Shown here in pieces: positions 1-9,678 of a DNA stretch of 64,000 bases (its first letter is position 1; the number at the start of each line of letters is the position of its first letter). The position numbers and the translations under genes were made by a program. Under the pieces are notes generated by a model. It made no database searches, was not told the origin of the DNA, and saw nothing but the letters and a program-made list of their open reading frames with translations. The DNA is from Sinorhizobium terangae. GTDB lineage: Bacteria; Pseudomonadota; Alphaproteobacteria; Rhizobiales; Rhizobiaceae. The DNA is taken from the NCBI RefSeq assembly GCF_029714365.1, contig NZ_CP121659.1:1426001-1490000 (forward strand), written 5' to 3'.

Positions 1-26
1 TTCAGGCTGGCATAAATGACTTGTTA

Positions 27-42
27 ATACTATATTTAGTGT
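27..42. promoter_or_regulatory. NrdR-box-like palindrome upstream of nrdJ
   Basis: The 16 bases ATACTATATTTAGTGT differ at two positions from the palindromic NrdR consensus ACACTATATATAGTGT. NrdR is the nucleotide-sensing repressor of ribonucleotide reductase genes. The site lies about 145 bp before the nrdJ start, a plausible promoter-proximal place. NrdR sites usually come in pairs; I do not see an equally good second box, which could lie outside the window or be degenerate. I see no cobalamin riboswitch in the bases available. Confidence 0.6.
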
Positions 43-187
43 TTGCAGCCAGCATCACCACAAGATACAGGATGACCCAGGGCATATGGGTTTCCTTCAA
101 ATGACGGAAGCTGGAGCTGGCTGCGGTACCTCGCGGCCGGGCGGGGATATTTGCGCCTAGGCGCATGGCAACAAAGGACACGGGACA

Positions 188-3100
188 ATGAAGATCGAAC
201 GCCGTTTCACAAAGGCTGGGCAATCCGCCTACGCCGAGATCGATTTCCGCAAGGCGACGAGTGAGATCAAGAACCCGGATGGGTCGATCGTCTTCCGCCT
301 CGAGAACATCGATGTCCCCGCGCAGTTCTCCCAGGTTGCCGCGGACATCCTCGCGCAGAAGTATTTCCGCAAGGCGGGCGTGCCGGCCAAGCTGAAGCGT
401 GTCGAGGAAAACGACGTCCCCTCCTTCCTGTGGCGCTCGGTCCCCGACACGGATGCGCTGAAAGCACTGCCGAAGGATGAACAGTATGGCTCCGAAACGG
501 ATGCACGCCAGGTTTTCGATCGCCTGGCGGGCACCTGGACCTATTGGGGCTGGAAGGGCGGCTACTTTGATACAGAAGAAGACGCGGCCGCTTTCCGTGA
601 TGAACTCGCCTATATGCTCGCTACCCAGCGCGTCGCGCCGAACTCGCCGCAATGGTTCAACACCGGCCTGCACTGGGCCTACGGCATCGACGGCCCCGGC
701 CAAGGCCACTTCTATGTCGATCCCTTCACCGGCAAGCTGACGAAATCGAAATCCGCGTACGAGCACCCGCAGCCGCATGCCTGCTTCATCCAGTCCGTTG
801 CCGACGACCTCGTCAACGAGGGCGGCATCATGGACCTCTGGGTGCGTGAGGCGCGCCTCTTCAAATACGGCTCCGGCACCGGCTCCAACTTCTCGCATCT
901 GCGCGGCGAAGGCGAAAAGCTTTCGGGCGGCGGCAAGTCCTCCGGCCTCATGAGCTTCCTGAAGATCGGCGACCGCGCTGCCGGCGCCATCAAGTCGGGC
1001 GGCACGACCCGCCGCGCCGCCAAGATGGTCGTCGTCGACATCGACCATCCGGATATCGAGGAATACATCAACTGGAAGGTCAAGGAAGAGCAGAAGGTCG
1101 CCGCCCTCGTCACCGGCTCCAAGATCGTCGCGAAGCACCTGAAGGCGATCATGAAGGCCTGCGTCAATTGCGACGGCACCGACGACGCCTGCTTCGACCC
1201 GAAGCAGAACCCGGCGCTGAAGCGCGAGATCCGCGCCGCCAAGCAGGCGCTGGTTCCGGAAAACTACGTCAAGCGCGTCATCCAGTTCGCGCGCCAGGGC
1301 TATAAGGATATCGAGTTCAAGACCTATGACACGGACTGGGATTCGGAAGCTTATCTCACGGTCTCCGGCCAAAACTCGAACAACTCCGTCTCGATCAAGG
1401 ACGATTTCCTGCGTGCCGTTGAGGCCGATGGCGAGTGGAACCTGACCGCCCGCAAGGATGGCCGCGTGCTGAAGACGCTGAAGGCCCGCGACCTTTGGGA
1501 ATCGATCTCCTACGCCGCCTGGGCGTCGGCCGATCCGGGTCTGCACTTCAACACGACGATGAACGACTGGCACACCTGCCCGGCTGCCGGCCCGATCCGC
1601 GCGTCGAACCCGTGCTCGGAGTACATGTTCCTTGACGACACGGCCTGCAACCTCGCCTCGCTGAACCTGATGCAGTTCAAGGATGCCGCCACCAAGCGGA
1701 TCAACATCGGCGATTACGAACATGCCGTCCGCCTCTGGACGATCGTTCTTGAAATCTCGGTGATGATGGCGCAGTTCCCGTCCCGCGAGATCGCCGAGCT
1801 CTCCTATGAATACCGCACACTCGGCCTCGGCTACGCCAACATTGGCGGCCTGCTGATGTCGTCCGGCATCCCCTATGACTCAGCCGAAGGCCGTGCCATC
1901 GCCGGTGCGCTGACCGCGATCATGACCGGCATCGCCTATGCTACTTCGGCCGAAATCTCGGCAAAGCTCGGTCCCTTCCCGAGCTTTGCCCCGAACCGCG
2001 ACAACATGCTGCGCGTCATGCGCAATCATCGTCGCGCGGCTCACGGCGAAACCACGGGCTATGAGAGCCTGTCGGTGAACCCGGTGGCACTCGTCCATGC
2101 CGATTGCCCGGACCAGGACCTGATCGCCCACGCCAAGAGCGCCTGGGACAAGGCCGTCGAGCTTGGCGAGAAGCACGGCTACCGCAATGCTCAGGCAACG
2201 GTTATCGCGCCGACCGGCACGATCGGCCTCGTCATGGATTGCGACACCACCGGCATCGAGCCTGACTTCGCGCTGGTCAAGTTCAAGAAGCTCGCCGGCG
2301 GCGGCTACTTCAAGATCATCAACCGCGCCGTTCCGGAAGCGCTGCGCACGCTCGGCTACTCGGAAAGCCAGATCGCCGAGATCGAGGCTTACGCCGTCGG
2401 TCATGGCAACCTCAACCAGGCGCCGGCAATCAACCCGACGACGCTCAAGACCAAGGGCTTCACCGATGAGAAAATCGAGGCCGTCAACGCTGCGCTGAAG
2501 GCCGCCTTCGACATCAAGTTCGTCTTCAACCAGTGGACGCTCGGCGCCGATTTCCTCAAGGGCACGCTGAAGGTCACCGACGAGCAGCTTGCCTCGATGG
2601 ACTTCAACCTGCTCGAGCACCTGGGCTTTTCGAAGAAGGACATCGAAGCCGCCAACATCCATGTCTGCGGTGCGATGACCCTCGAAGGCGCACCGTTCCT
2701 GAAGGCCGAGCACCTGCCGGTGTTCGATTGCGCCAATCCCTGCGGCAAGATCGGTAAGCGCTATCTTTCGGTCGAGAGCCACATCCGCATGATGGCGGCC
2801 GCCCAGCCGTTCATCTCCGGCGCGATCTCGAAGACGATCAATATGCCGAACGAGGCCACCGTCGAGGATTGCAAGAACGCCTATATGCTCTCCTGGAAGC
2901 TGGCGCTGAAGGCGAACGCGCTCTATCGCGACGGTTCGAAGCTGTCGCAGCCGCTGAACGCCTCGCTGATCGAGGATGACGAGGAAGAGGAAGCGATCGA
3001 AGAGCTCATGCAGGCGCCGGCCGCCGCCCAGGCAGTCGCCGTCACCGAGAAGATCGTCGAGCGCGTGATCGAAAAGGTCGTCCGCGCCCGGGAGAAACTG

Positions 3101-3985
3101 CCGAATCGTCGCCAGGGCTACACCCAGAAGGCGATCGTCGGCGGCCACAAGGTCTACCTCCGCACCGGCGAATTCGGCGATGGCCGCTTGGGCGAGATCT
3201 TCATCGACATGCACAAGGAAGGTGCCGCCTTCCGGGCGATGATGAACAACTTCGCCATCGCCATCTCGCTCGGCCTGCAATATGGCGTGCCACTCGAAGA
3301 ATATGTGGAGGCCTTCACCTTCACCAAGTTCGAGCCCGCCGGCATGGTCCAGGGCAACGATGCGATCAAGAATGCGACGTCGATCCTCGACTACGTCTTC
3401 CGCGAACTCGCCGTTTCCTATCTCGGCCGCCACGACCTTGCCCATGTTGATACCTCCGACTTCGGCAATACCGCACTCGGTCGCGGCATTCAGGAAGGCA
3501 AGACCAACCTTGTATCGACCGGTTGGACCCGCGGCTACAAGCCGACCATCGTCGGCGGCACGGCCGATCGCCAGCTCTCCGAGCCGAAGGGCGCCTCGAC
3601 CGCCGCACCGGCGCGGGCGTCCGGTGGTGCCACGGTCACCTCGATCGCCGGCAACGCCGCCCGCAAGCTGGAACCGGCGATAGCTGCCGCTACATCGGAA
3701 GTCCTGGCTTTCAAGCGCGACTATGAAGAGCGGGCCGCCGAGCTTGCCGAGGACATCGCGGCCGAATCCGAGCAGGACGTAACCGCCCTCTTCTCCGACA
3801 AAGCCGCTGCCGAAGCCGCTTCGGCAAAAGCCGACGCCAAGAAGGTCGAAGCCGAACGCCGCGCCCGTTCGATCATGCAGGGCTACACCGGCAACATGTG
3901 CTCCGAGTGCCAGAACTTCACGATGGTCCGGAATGGTACGTGTGAGAAGTGCGACACGTGCGGCGCGACGAGCGGGTGCAGCTGA
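188..3985 (+). CDS. nrdJ: Adenosylcobalamin-dependent (class II) ribonucleotide reductase
   Basis: A 1265-residue protein of the usual length for alphaproteobacterial NrdJ. It reduces ribonucleotides to deoxyribonucleotides with an adenosylcobalamin-derived thiyl radical, so it works without oxygen or a separate radical subunit. The barrel motif NPCSEYMF followed by ACNLASLNL lies near residue 475. A late region (about 930-970) is rich in Asp/Glu, and the C-terminus is a cysteine-rich tail with CSEC and CEKCDTC pairs that passes electrons from thioredoxin-type donors. The start is the ATG at 188, preceded by AAAGGA. It is the only housekeeping gene in the left part of the window and probably marks the edge of the chromosomal backbone before the accessory region. 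The long minus-strand frame opposite it is a shadow. Confidence 0.97.
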   Translation: MKIERRFTKAGQSAYAEIDFRKATSEIKNPDGSIVFRLENIDVPAQFSQVAADILAQKYFRKAGVPAKLKRVEENDVPSFLWRSVPDTDALKALPKDEQYGSETDARQVFDRLAGTWTYWGWKGGYFDTEEDAAAFRDELAYMLATQRVAPNSPQWFNTGLHWAYGIDGPGQGHFYVDPFTGKLTKSKSAYEHPQPHACFIQSVADDLVNEGGIMDLWVREARLFKYGSGTGSNFSHLRGEGEKLSGGGKSSGLMSFLKIGDRAAGAIKSGGTTRRAAKMVVVDIDHPDIEEYINWKVKEEQKVAALVTGSKIVAKHLKAIMKACVNCDGTDDACFDPKQNPALKREIRAAKQALVPENYVKRVIQFARQGYKDIEFKTYDTDWDSEAYLTVSGQNSNNSVSIKDDFLRAVEADGEWNLTARKDGRVLKTLKARDLWESISYAAWASADPGLHFNTTMNDWHTCPAAGPIRASNPCSEYMFLDDTACNLASLNLMQFKDAATKRINIGDYEHAVRLWTIVLEISVMMAQFPSREIAELSYEYRTLGLGYANIGGLLMSSGIPYDSAEGRAIAGALTAIMTGIAYATSAEISAKLGPFPSFAPNRDNMLRVMRNHRRAAHGETTGYESLSVNPVALVHADCPDQDLIAHAKSAWDKAVELGEKHGYRNAQATVIAPTGTIGLVMDCDTTGIEPDFALVKFKKLAGGGYFKIINRAVPEALRTLGYSESQIAEIEAYAVGHGNLNQAPAINPTTLKTKGFTDEKIEAVNAALKAAFDIKFVFNQWTLGADFLKGTLKVTDEQLASMDFNLLEHLGFSKKDIEAANIHVCGAMTLEGAPFLKAEHLPVFDCANPCGKIGKRYLSVESHIRMMAAAQPFISGAISKTINMPNEATVEDCKNAYMLSWKLALKANALYRDGSKLSQPLNASLIEDDEEEEAIEELMQAPAAAQAVAVTEKIVERVIEKVVRAREKLPNRRQGYTQKAIVGGHKVYLRTGEFGDGRLGEIFIDMHKEGAAFRAMMNNFAIAISLGLQYGVPLEEYVEAFTFTKFEPAGMVQGNDAIKNATSILDYVFRELAVSYLGRHDLAHVDTSDFGNTALGRGIQEGKTNLVSTGWTRGYKPTIVGGTADRQLSEPKGASTAAPARASGGATVTSIAGNAARKLEPAIAAATSEVLAFKRDYEERAAELAEDIAAESEQDVTALFSDKAAAEAASAKADAKKVEAERRARSIMQGYTGNMCSECQNFTMVRNGTCEKCDTCGATSGCS

Positions 3986-4277
3986 GTCCCGATTGCCTGG
4001 GCCTCGTGCGTGGGCGCGCCACAAAAGTCATTGTGCCCACGTATCAGCACAGATTGTGCCATTAGAAATGTCGCGGTTATGTGCAACAGAAGTTCAGTAC
4101 TTCCCGGCTGGATTTTCACTCAACTCGAACATCTAGCCGGGAGGCACTGAATTGGCTGGGTAAACCAGCCCTCCGCCGGCTGCGGGAGATCGTAAGAGAT
4201 GAAGTTTCCGAGCGCCTCGTGGTCCAAGGAACAAAACAAGATCATGCCCGCGACGTACGGGGAGACGGGGGTATCGG

Positions 4278-4406
4278 ATGAGTGAAGGGACGGAGTCAGC
4301 TCTCGTCGAAGAGGGCGGGTCTAAACCAGACGAGCTTTCATCGACTAAGGCGACGATGTTTCACCTGCACGGCTTCGAGCAGGAAAGCTTTCGGGGGCCA
4401 GGTTGA
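4278..4406 (+). CDS. Small ORF translationally coupled to the HEPN-like gene
   Basis: A 42-residue frame (MSEGTESALVEEGG...) whose TGA overlaps the TTG start of the next gene, so the two could be translated together. Its start overlaps the end of another short open frame (4081-4281), so the exact coding extent here is unclear. No family is recognised. It could be an antitoxin-like or leader peptide for the HEPN-like gene, but that is only suggested by position. Confidence 0.3.
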   Translation: MSEGTESALVEEGGSKPDELSSTKATMFHLHGFEQESFRGPG

Positions 4407-5503
4407 AAGATTTCGGTTCGATTGATTTCACGTCGATCAATGAGACAATGCGCCGCGTGGCTTCGGGTCTCGAAGGCTTCAACGACCTCCAAGCCAGATT
4501 CCGCGCTGGATATCAGTCGCCCCTCACTGAGATGCTAAAGCAGTTCGAAGACCAACAGGCCGCGCGTCAGGCGATGTTCGGCAATCTGGATATCAATAAT
4601 AGGCTACGCGAGTTCGGAGCCGCGGCAGGTGGCTTCCGATCCGCTCTCGCGGATACGTTGGCAGGAGCGTCGGCAGCCTTTCGGGAGGCGCAGGAACGTG
4701 CTTCGTTAGCACAAACCCTCTCTCTCCCCTCGCCTCTTGAAGGGTTCCGCACGCCTTTCGACAGTCTGTCGGTCCGCATGCTCGCTCTCGATGATGCACG
4801 TATGTTGGGATCGAGACTTCATATCGAGTTCTTCAATCAGGCCTCCGCCCTCTCCGACATGATCGAAGGCGTCAATAGGGTTGGTCGAGAGCTTTCGGAA
4901 GCTGTGGCAGCATTTCGCCAATTTCCCTTGCCCGAGCTTGAGTCGCTCTCGGGCTACAGGAATTTCTTCGATGGCACCGGACTGATTTTGCCTCGGTGGC
5001 CGAAGATCCGTCTCCTAACGAAAGCTGAAAAGAGGCGCCGTTTCAAGGATCGCCTCAAAGCCAAGTCGGAGCCCGCGCACGTGAAGCGGGCGAAGTCTCT
5101 GGTCCATCGATACGAGCTCACGCTCCGCGACATCTTGGATGCAGTGATGGCCGAGGAATACGGTGAAGACTGGCCTGATACTCGGTTGCCGCTCTGTGAC
5201 TGCAAGGATCTCCTCGGCAAATGGAAGAAGCGAGGCGGCGACGTGCTCGATCACGCCGACTATGTTCACTATGGCCGCATCATGGGATATCCGGATCATT
5301 TCGTCGCCATCTTCGAAACCGCCTTCGCGGATCCGCAGATGGTGGTCGATCTCATGAGGACGGCAGGCAACCTGCGTGCGGCCTCACACCATGGCAGAGA
5401 GTTCACACCTGAGGACCTTCGCGATCTTCGGGTAACATGGAAGACGATCGAGACCGGGCTCCTGGTCTTCACTGACGACTACGAATTCGTCCTACAGGAC
5501 TAG
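4403..5503 (+). CDS. Swt1-type HEPN-like protein
   Basis: A 366-residue protein with a long helical, probably coiled N-terminal part (about 1-175) rich in Ala, Arg and Glu, a basic linker (about 205-235), and a C-terminal helical domain. The C-terminal part ends with R325-A-A-S-H-H330 followed by EFTPEDLRDLRVTWKTIE, which fits the R-x4-H signature and following helix of Swt1-like HEPN domains. The Asn usual after the Arg is Ala here. HEPN domains are commonly RNases in toxin-antitoxin and anti-phage systems. The TTG start overlaps the stop of the 42-residue ORF. It converges on the pseudokinase gene on the other strand, with 248 bp between the stops. Function is inferred from fold-level resemblance only. 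Confidence 0.6.
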   Translation: MKDFGSIDFTSINETMRRVASGLEGFNDLQARFRAGYQSPLTEMLKQFEDQQAARQAMFGNLDINNRLREFGAAAGGFRSALADTLAGASAAFREAQERASLAQTLSLPSPLEGFRTPFDSLSVRMLALDDARMLGSRLHIEFFNQASALSDMIEGVNRVGRELSEAVAAFRQFPLPELESLSGYRNFFDGTGLILPRWPKIRLLTKAEKRRRFKDRLKAKSEPAHVKRAKSLVHRYELTLRDILDAVMAEEYGEDWPDTRLPLCDCKDLLGKWKKRGGDVLDHADYVHYGRIMGYPDHFVAIFETAFADPQMVVDLMRTAGNLRAASHHGREFTPEDLRDLRVTWKTIETGLLVFTDDYEFVLQD

Positions 5504-5751
5504 GCAAAGGCTGAGCACAGGGCATTCCCCAAGGATTCTCCGGGCTTCCGGGGTGCGTCTTCAGTCGAAATGAATTCAGTTCCGTCGATCGGTCAGAGCT
5601 CCGGCGTTCAAGGTCGGTGATTGAGATTGTGCTTCGAATAGGCCGGCACTAGCAATGTGCGGACGCCTGTTAGCATCCTGTCCATCGCTTCGATTGTCAA
5701 CGTCTTGCCAGGAGCAACGTGTACCGTTCTTGCGAGTGAGGGGCAAGCGGC

Positions 5752-7407
5752 CTACCGATAGGCGAGCTTCTTACGAGGAGTTTTGAACGGGAACGAGATC
5801 TTGGCGCTGATTTCACCATGGTCCGCATGCATGGCGAAGTTGGCGCCCATCGCGCTAGTCAGCGTGTCGCAGTGGAACATTGCCAGATACAGCGCCCCGG
5901 TATCCTCGTGGCTTTTGACTACCGATGAAATGCGCACATCGAACGAGCCTCGCGTCAGATCGGAATCAATGCCGACGCGGCTCCCCGACGGACTCCCATC
6001 GATGAAGTCACAAAGGGTCTTTGTCAAAACAGTCCTGAATGCCATCTCGTCGCCGACGACGGACGTCGTGGGAAGCTTGCCCAGAATGACCGCTACGCCG
6101 TTGTTGCGTGATGTCAATGTTAGGTTCCCGAGGACGTTCTGCACGACCTCAGTCGGGTTGAACGCCTCCTCCACGATCCCTGCCACCGTCGGCTTCTCGG
6201 CAATGTAAACAAGCGTGCGGATAAGCCTTCTCGCCTTGGCGGTCTGCTCATACATATCCTTGACGACTTCCAACTGCTCCCTGGTGAGGTTTGTTGCGTC
6301 GCCTTTGCAAAGCCAATAGGCCGAGTGATAGATCGCATTGACCGGTGTCAACAGGTCGCGCCGCAGAGCTGCGAACATCTCGAGGCTCGTCTGATGGTCG
6401 CCGCCGTAAGTGACAGGCATCCGCGCGGCTGCCTGCCACTTTTTGAGAGCATCCAGCTCGGCGACGAGCCGTCGTTCCCTCCGGGCATAGAGGTCCAATC
6501 GCTGGCGATACTCGGTCACGTCCATGCTGAGCCAAATGGACGAGCCGTCGCCGTTTGAGTGCTCCATCACTCGGAAAGTCCTGCCGTCGGGCAGACTCAC
6601 CTCCTCGGGAAGAACTTCGTCGGTAGCGTCCGTCGCAGCGGCCAGATGCTGCCTTAGTACCTCAATGTCGGACTTCGCATTTTCGAAGGTGGGCGTCGCG
6701 GGAAACAGGCACGCGAAATCGTCGTGCCACCAAGTCAGCCCCTTTTCGTCATCCGAAATGGCGACGCTACAGAGCTTCTCAGGCCAGCGATGTCCGAGGA
6801 CTGCGGCTGCCAACGGATTGGCGGATACATCGCGCGCAGACTTCCTATAAGTCCGGCCAGTCATCTCTTCGAGAGACCGCAAGCCTCCCTCGGTGATGTC
6901 GATGGAGACCTCACGACCATTCTGCTGCCTCGACACCCAGCCGGACGCAGCGAGATTGGATATGACTCGAGACAGGTTCGCGTCGCCCAGCTTCGTCTTT
7001 TTGCCGATGGTGATCCGATCGACAGGTTCGCCGCTGATCGCCAGGAGCTCGAGGATTTCCACCACGTGCTTGCGTCGGCGAACCTCCTTGACGGAATGTA
7101 GTTCGGAAAAATGCGAAGCCTGTTCCAAAAAGTCGGACAGCACGATGAAACGTTCTGCGATCAAGGCGTCACGTCGGCGGGCCAATTGACGGACGCGAAG
7201 AACGAGATCCGACCATTGATCGAGATGCCGACCCGCCTCCCTGCTCGCTACGAGCTGAAAGACGAGACCTCGCAGTCCCTCGTATACGAGCTCCAAAGCC
7301 TCGCTACCGTCCGTGGATGCTAGCAAGTTCCGGATTCTATCCAACGCCTCCTGCGGCGTCTTGGATCCGCTCGAGATGTCATCGACCAGCTCGGTGTCTG
7401 CAATCAT
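5752..7407 (-). CDS. Winged-helix/PAS/histidine-kinase-like protein without the acceptor His
   Basis: A 551-residue protein. Residues 110-182 look like a MarR-type winged helix (GDANLSRVISNLAASGWV, then a basic wing). Residues 210-300 resemble a PAS/PAC sensor ending in SMDVTEYRQRLD, followed by a short coiled coil. Residues 340-400 match a HisKA dimerisation helix in which the usual SHELRTPLNAI reads RRDLLTPVNAI, so the phospho-acceptor His is Arg350. Residues 415-545 resemble a HATPase_c domain with weak N and G boxes. There is no transmembrane segment, so it should be cytosolic. It lies 101 bp downstream of the nitrilase-like gene on the same strand, with its own possible promoter between. 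I infer a DNA-binding or scaffolding pseudokinase rather than an active kinase. Confidence 0.72.
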   Translation of the reverse strand: MIADTELVDDISSGSKTPQEALDRIRNLLASTDGSEALELVYEGLRGLVFQLVASREAGRHLDQWSDLVLRVRQLARRRDALIAERFIVLSDFLEQASHFSELHSVKEVRRRKHVVEILELLAISGEPVDRITIGKKTKLGDANLSRVISNLAASGWVSRQQNGREVSIDITEGGLRSLEEMTGRTYRKSARDVSANPLAAAVLGHRWPEKLCSVAISDDEKGLTWWHDDFACLFPATPTFENAKSDIEVLRQHLAAATDATDEVLPEEVSLPDGRTFRVMEHSNGDGSSIWLSMDVTEYRQRLDLYARRERRLVAELDALKKWQAAARMPVTYGGDHQTSLEMFAALRRDLLTPVNAIYHSAYWLCKGDATNLTREQLEVVKDMYEQTAKARRLIRTLVYIAEKPTVAGIVEEAFNPTEVVQNVLGNLTLTSRNNGVAVILGKLPTTSVVGDEMAFRTVLTKTLCDFIDGSPSGSRVGIDSDLTRGSFDVRISSVVKSHEDTGALYLAMFHCDTLTSAMGANFAMHADHGEISAKISFPFKTPRKKLAYR

Positions 7408-7467
7408 AGTCTGAGGGCCGTTGTTTTAAGTCCGACGAATTATCAAGCCGAAACACTTTACAAACAT

Positions 7468-7496
7468 TTACATCGGCATTCCTCTGTCGATGTCAA
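7468..7496 (-). promoter_or_regulatory. Predicted sigma70-type promoter with an overlapping inverted repeat
   Basis: On the minus strand TTGACA (7491-7496) and ATGTAA (7468-7473) are separated by 17 bases, a canonical spacing, about 60 bp before the pseudokinase start at 7407. A perfect 6-bp inverted repeat (ACATCG at 7470-7475, CGATGT at 7488-7493) sits between and over the two boxes, so a repressor bound there would block the promoter. The downstream gene has a winged-helix domain and could bind it, which is inference. Confidence 0.4.
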
Positions 7497-7508
7497 GTGT
7501 GAGGCATA

Positions 7509-8789
7509 CTAAAGCGACAATATGCTCCAAGGTTCCATTGTACGAAGCAGGCCAACGTCGATTTCATCCAGCGAGGAATGACCCAGTACATACCCTAGCG
7601 GCGCTGCTCCCGGAGCGTGCTCTTTCCCGTCGTGGAACTGCTGCACGACGACGGTGTGAGCTTTCCAATGAAGCTTGACCACCTTCGCCTTCTCCAGATG
7701 ACTGCTGATAGTCCTGTCGTCACCGCAAGATGGCACCACCACGTAGTCGACGTCGACGCTGCCGTGAGGGGTGTCCTCCGTCAGGTGGCAGAAATCCAAG
7801 CATATGGCGCAGACGACGACCGCGTCTTCGAGGACGACAATGTTCAGCTCGGTGCCGGGCTCGATCGCCTCCATCGCGTACGGACCGTCGAGATAGCGAA
7901 GAAGCTTGTTATGGACCACAATCTCTTCTCCGTAGCCATCAAGAATCGCAGCGGCATTTCGGAATAGTCCGTCTTGGCCTCTGACGTGACGCGAGCCCGC
8001 CACGACCATGCTGAGATTGTCGACGCGCCAAGTCCCGTCGCCCATGTTGTCGCTCATCTGCTGCAGAATGTCCTCCGAGACCGTGAGCTCCGGGTATATC
8101 ACCGCGAAGCATCGCTTCTTCGACGCGTCGTCGAGCTGAGAGCCGATTGTCGCGATCTGTTCAGCGCAGGTCACACGATTGACGATGAAGCCGTCCTCCT
8201 CGTCGCCGAAGCCAAAGGCGAGATCTGGAAAGAGGCCTGCGCCAAATCGGAGTGGCTCACTTCGCGACAATCGCATTCGTCCTCTCGGGTCGCGGGGGAC
8301 CTTCATCTCGACACGTATCCCGCTTAGCGTGGTCGGAATCATTCTCGACCTCGCCAGGCCACGGCGAAAGAAACTCTCCTTGTCCTTCGGACTGCGGTTT
8401 CTAGGTGCCCTGTGCAGGAAGTAGGCCTTATTTCCATCGAACTCGACCAGGAAGTGTCGACCGGATGTTGTAGGACTTCCGTCGTCGAGGCTGAAGAAAT
8501 AGTCCTCGAGAGCTCGCAGCCTGACGGCGAGTTCGAAGTAAACCTTCTTCTTCTGGGACAGCGTTCTTGTCGGCATCGAGATTTCGCGCAGACAGTCTTC
8601 CAGAGTGCGTTGCGCGGAACCGTCATTCAGGTCAGTCTCGGCGAAACTGCGATATAGATCGCGGACGCTGAACTCCGCGCTCCTCATCACGAGCCATACG
8701 CCATAGAGGATGCTCCGGACGCCGCGGCGCGTCGGTTCAATCCCACGCGCTGCTTCAAGCGTGCGGTTCACGTCATCGATCCACGGCAT
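7509..8789 (-). CDS. Nitrilase-superfamily (carbon-nitrogen hydrolase) protein
   Basis: A 426-residue protein. An N-terminal region of about 220 residues of unknown type contains a helical part and a strand-rich part. The C-terminal half has the CN-hydrolase triad: Glu234 in YPELT, Lys295 in HNKLL, and Cys330 in VCAICLDFCH, followed by YVVVPSCGDDRT, which matches the core strand after the nucleophile. Family members hydrolyse or condense amides and nitriles; the substrate cannot be told. The start at 8789 follows GGAGAGGA located inside the end of the upstream 91-residue gene, 6 bp away. The neighbouring pseudokinase and HEPN-like gene suggest a regulated accessory or defence module rather than ordinary amide catabolism. 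Confidence 0.75.
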   Translation of the reverse strand: MPWIDDVNRTLEAARGIEPTRRGVRSILYGVWLVMRSAEFSVRDLYRSFAETDLNDGSAQRTLEDCLREISMPTRTLSQKKKVYFELAVRLRALEDYFFSLDDGSPTTSGRHFLVEFDGNKAYFLHRAPRNRSPKDKESFFRRGLARSRMIPTTLSGIRVEMKVPRDPRGRMRLSRSEPLRFGAGLFPDLAFGFGDEEDGFIVNRVTCAEQIATIGSQLDDASKKRCFAVIYPELTVSEDILQQMSDNMGDGTWRVDNLSMVVAGSRHVRGQDGLFRNAAAILDGYGEEIVVHNKLLRYLDGPYAMEAIEPGTELNIVVLEDAVVVCAICLDFCHLTEDTPHGSVDVDYVVVPSCGDDRTISSHLEKAKVVKLHWKAHTVVVQQFHDGKEHAPGAAPLGYVLGHSSLDEIDVGLLRTMEPWSILSL

Positions 8790-8795
8790 AGTGTG

Positions 8796-9071
8796 TCAGT
8801 CCTCTCCCCTGCCCGAGGAGCGTGTATCGCGGCTCGGTGACTCGCGCAATCTCCTCCACTGCCGAAAAAGCATTTTGTAGTCGCACGCGGCCACCTGCGC
8901 CTTGCCGATCTCGGGGAACACATCCTCGACGCGCGCTGCTGCCCAATGCCGAAAATGCGGGAGGGCGTGGATCTCTCGGAAATGCGCTGCGGAAACAAAG
9001 ACAACAGTGGCTGGCGGCTCAGCAGTATCGACCGCGATTCGGAGTGGGTGGATGTGCAATCGGTACCGCAT
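8796..9071 (-). CDS. Hypothetical protein upstream of the nitrilase-like gene
   Basis: A 91-residue frame reading like a real protein (TVVFVSAAHFREIHALPHF..., then ACDYKMLFRQWRRLRES). Its stop lies 6 bp before the nitrilase start, and the nitrilase ribosome-binding site is inside its 3' end, which suggests one transcript. The N-terminal limit is unclear: the frame stays open to 9164, and the first 20 bases of this CDS overlap the start of the SRAP pseudogene on the other strand. No family is recognised. Confidence 0.45.
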   Translation of the reverse strand: MRYRLHIHPLRIAVDTAEPPATVVFVSAAHFREIHALPHFRHWAAARVEDVFPEIGKAQVAACDYKMLFRQWRRLRESPSRDTRSSGRGED

Positions 9072-9677
9072 CGAAGTACAGTTTGACGAGCTGTGGCATG
9101 CGGCGCGGCCGCATCGAGACATGACGAACCGTGCCAATCCGACGATTGAGGTGTTCCCGGACAAGGCGGGTCAGTCATCCGCAACAGCGCCGATGGCGAA
9201 CGCGAGCAAGTCAACCTCACCTGGGGCATGCCCTCCCCGCCGACGGTCACGAATGAAGGCCCGACTACGGCGTCACCAATATCCGCAAGCTCTATTCTCC
9301 GCACTGGCACGGCTGGACCCGCGTCGAGAACCGCTGCATCGTGCCGTGGACGGCCGTCTGCGAGTATGAGGACACCAAGCCTAAGAAGACGGTGACAAGC
9401 GGCCCTTCGCCCGGCATCTGGACCCCATGGAAGGCGCGCGCGGCTTGATGAAGAATCCGCGTAATGGCGAGCATGAGCTATTCGCCTTCCTGACGTGCGG
9501 GGCAAACTCGCTGGTGAAGCGATCCATCCCAAGGCGATGCCAGCCATCCTTAGGGACCCAGCCGAGATCGAGCTGTGGCTGACCGCCGAGTGGAGGGATG
9601 GCAAGGCACCGCAGCGGCCATTTCCGATCGAGCCGATGGCACTCTGCCGATCGATAACACACAGGATCCCTTGTTGA
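9052..9677 (+). pseudogene. SRAP (YedK-like) peptidase pseudogene
   Basis: Starts with MCNRYRI, the SRAP signature in which Cys2 would become the catalytic residue that crosslinks abasic DNA. Later parts in other frames keep family motifs: VNLTWGMPSPP, the WTRVENRCIVPWTAVCEYED block, then FAFLTCGANSLV and the C-terminal PAEIELWLT. At least two frameshifts (near 9190 and 9255) and a missing segment near 9410 separate these parts, so no full protein can be made. It overlaps the start of the minus-strand 91-residue gene. Confidence 0.82.
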
Positions 9678-9678
9678 T

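Noticed and set aside
2..1723. Long minus-strand open frame of 573 residues opposite nrdJ
   Set aside because: It is the shadow of the nrdJ reading frame in GC-rich DNA; its residues do not read like a protein and it has no start signal.
1880..4024. Long minus-strand frame of 714 residues opposite nrdJ
   Set aside because: Same reason: a shadow of a well-identified gene on the other strand.
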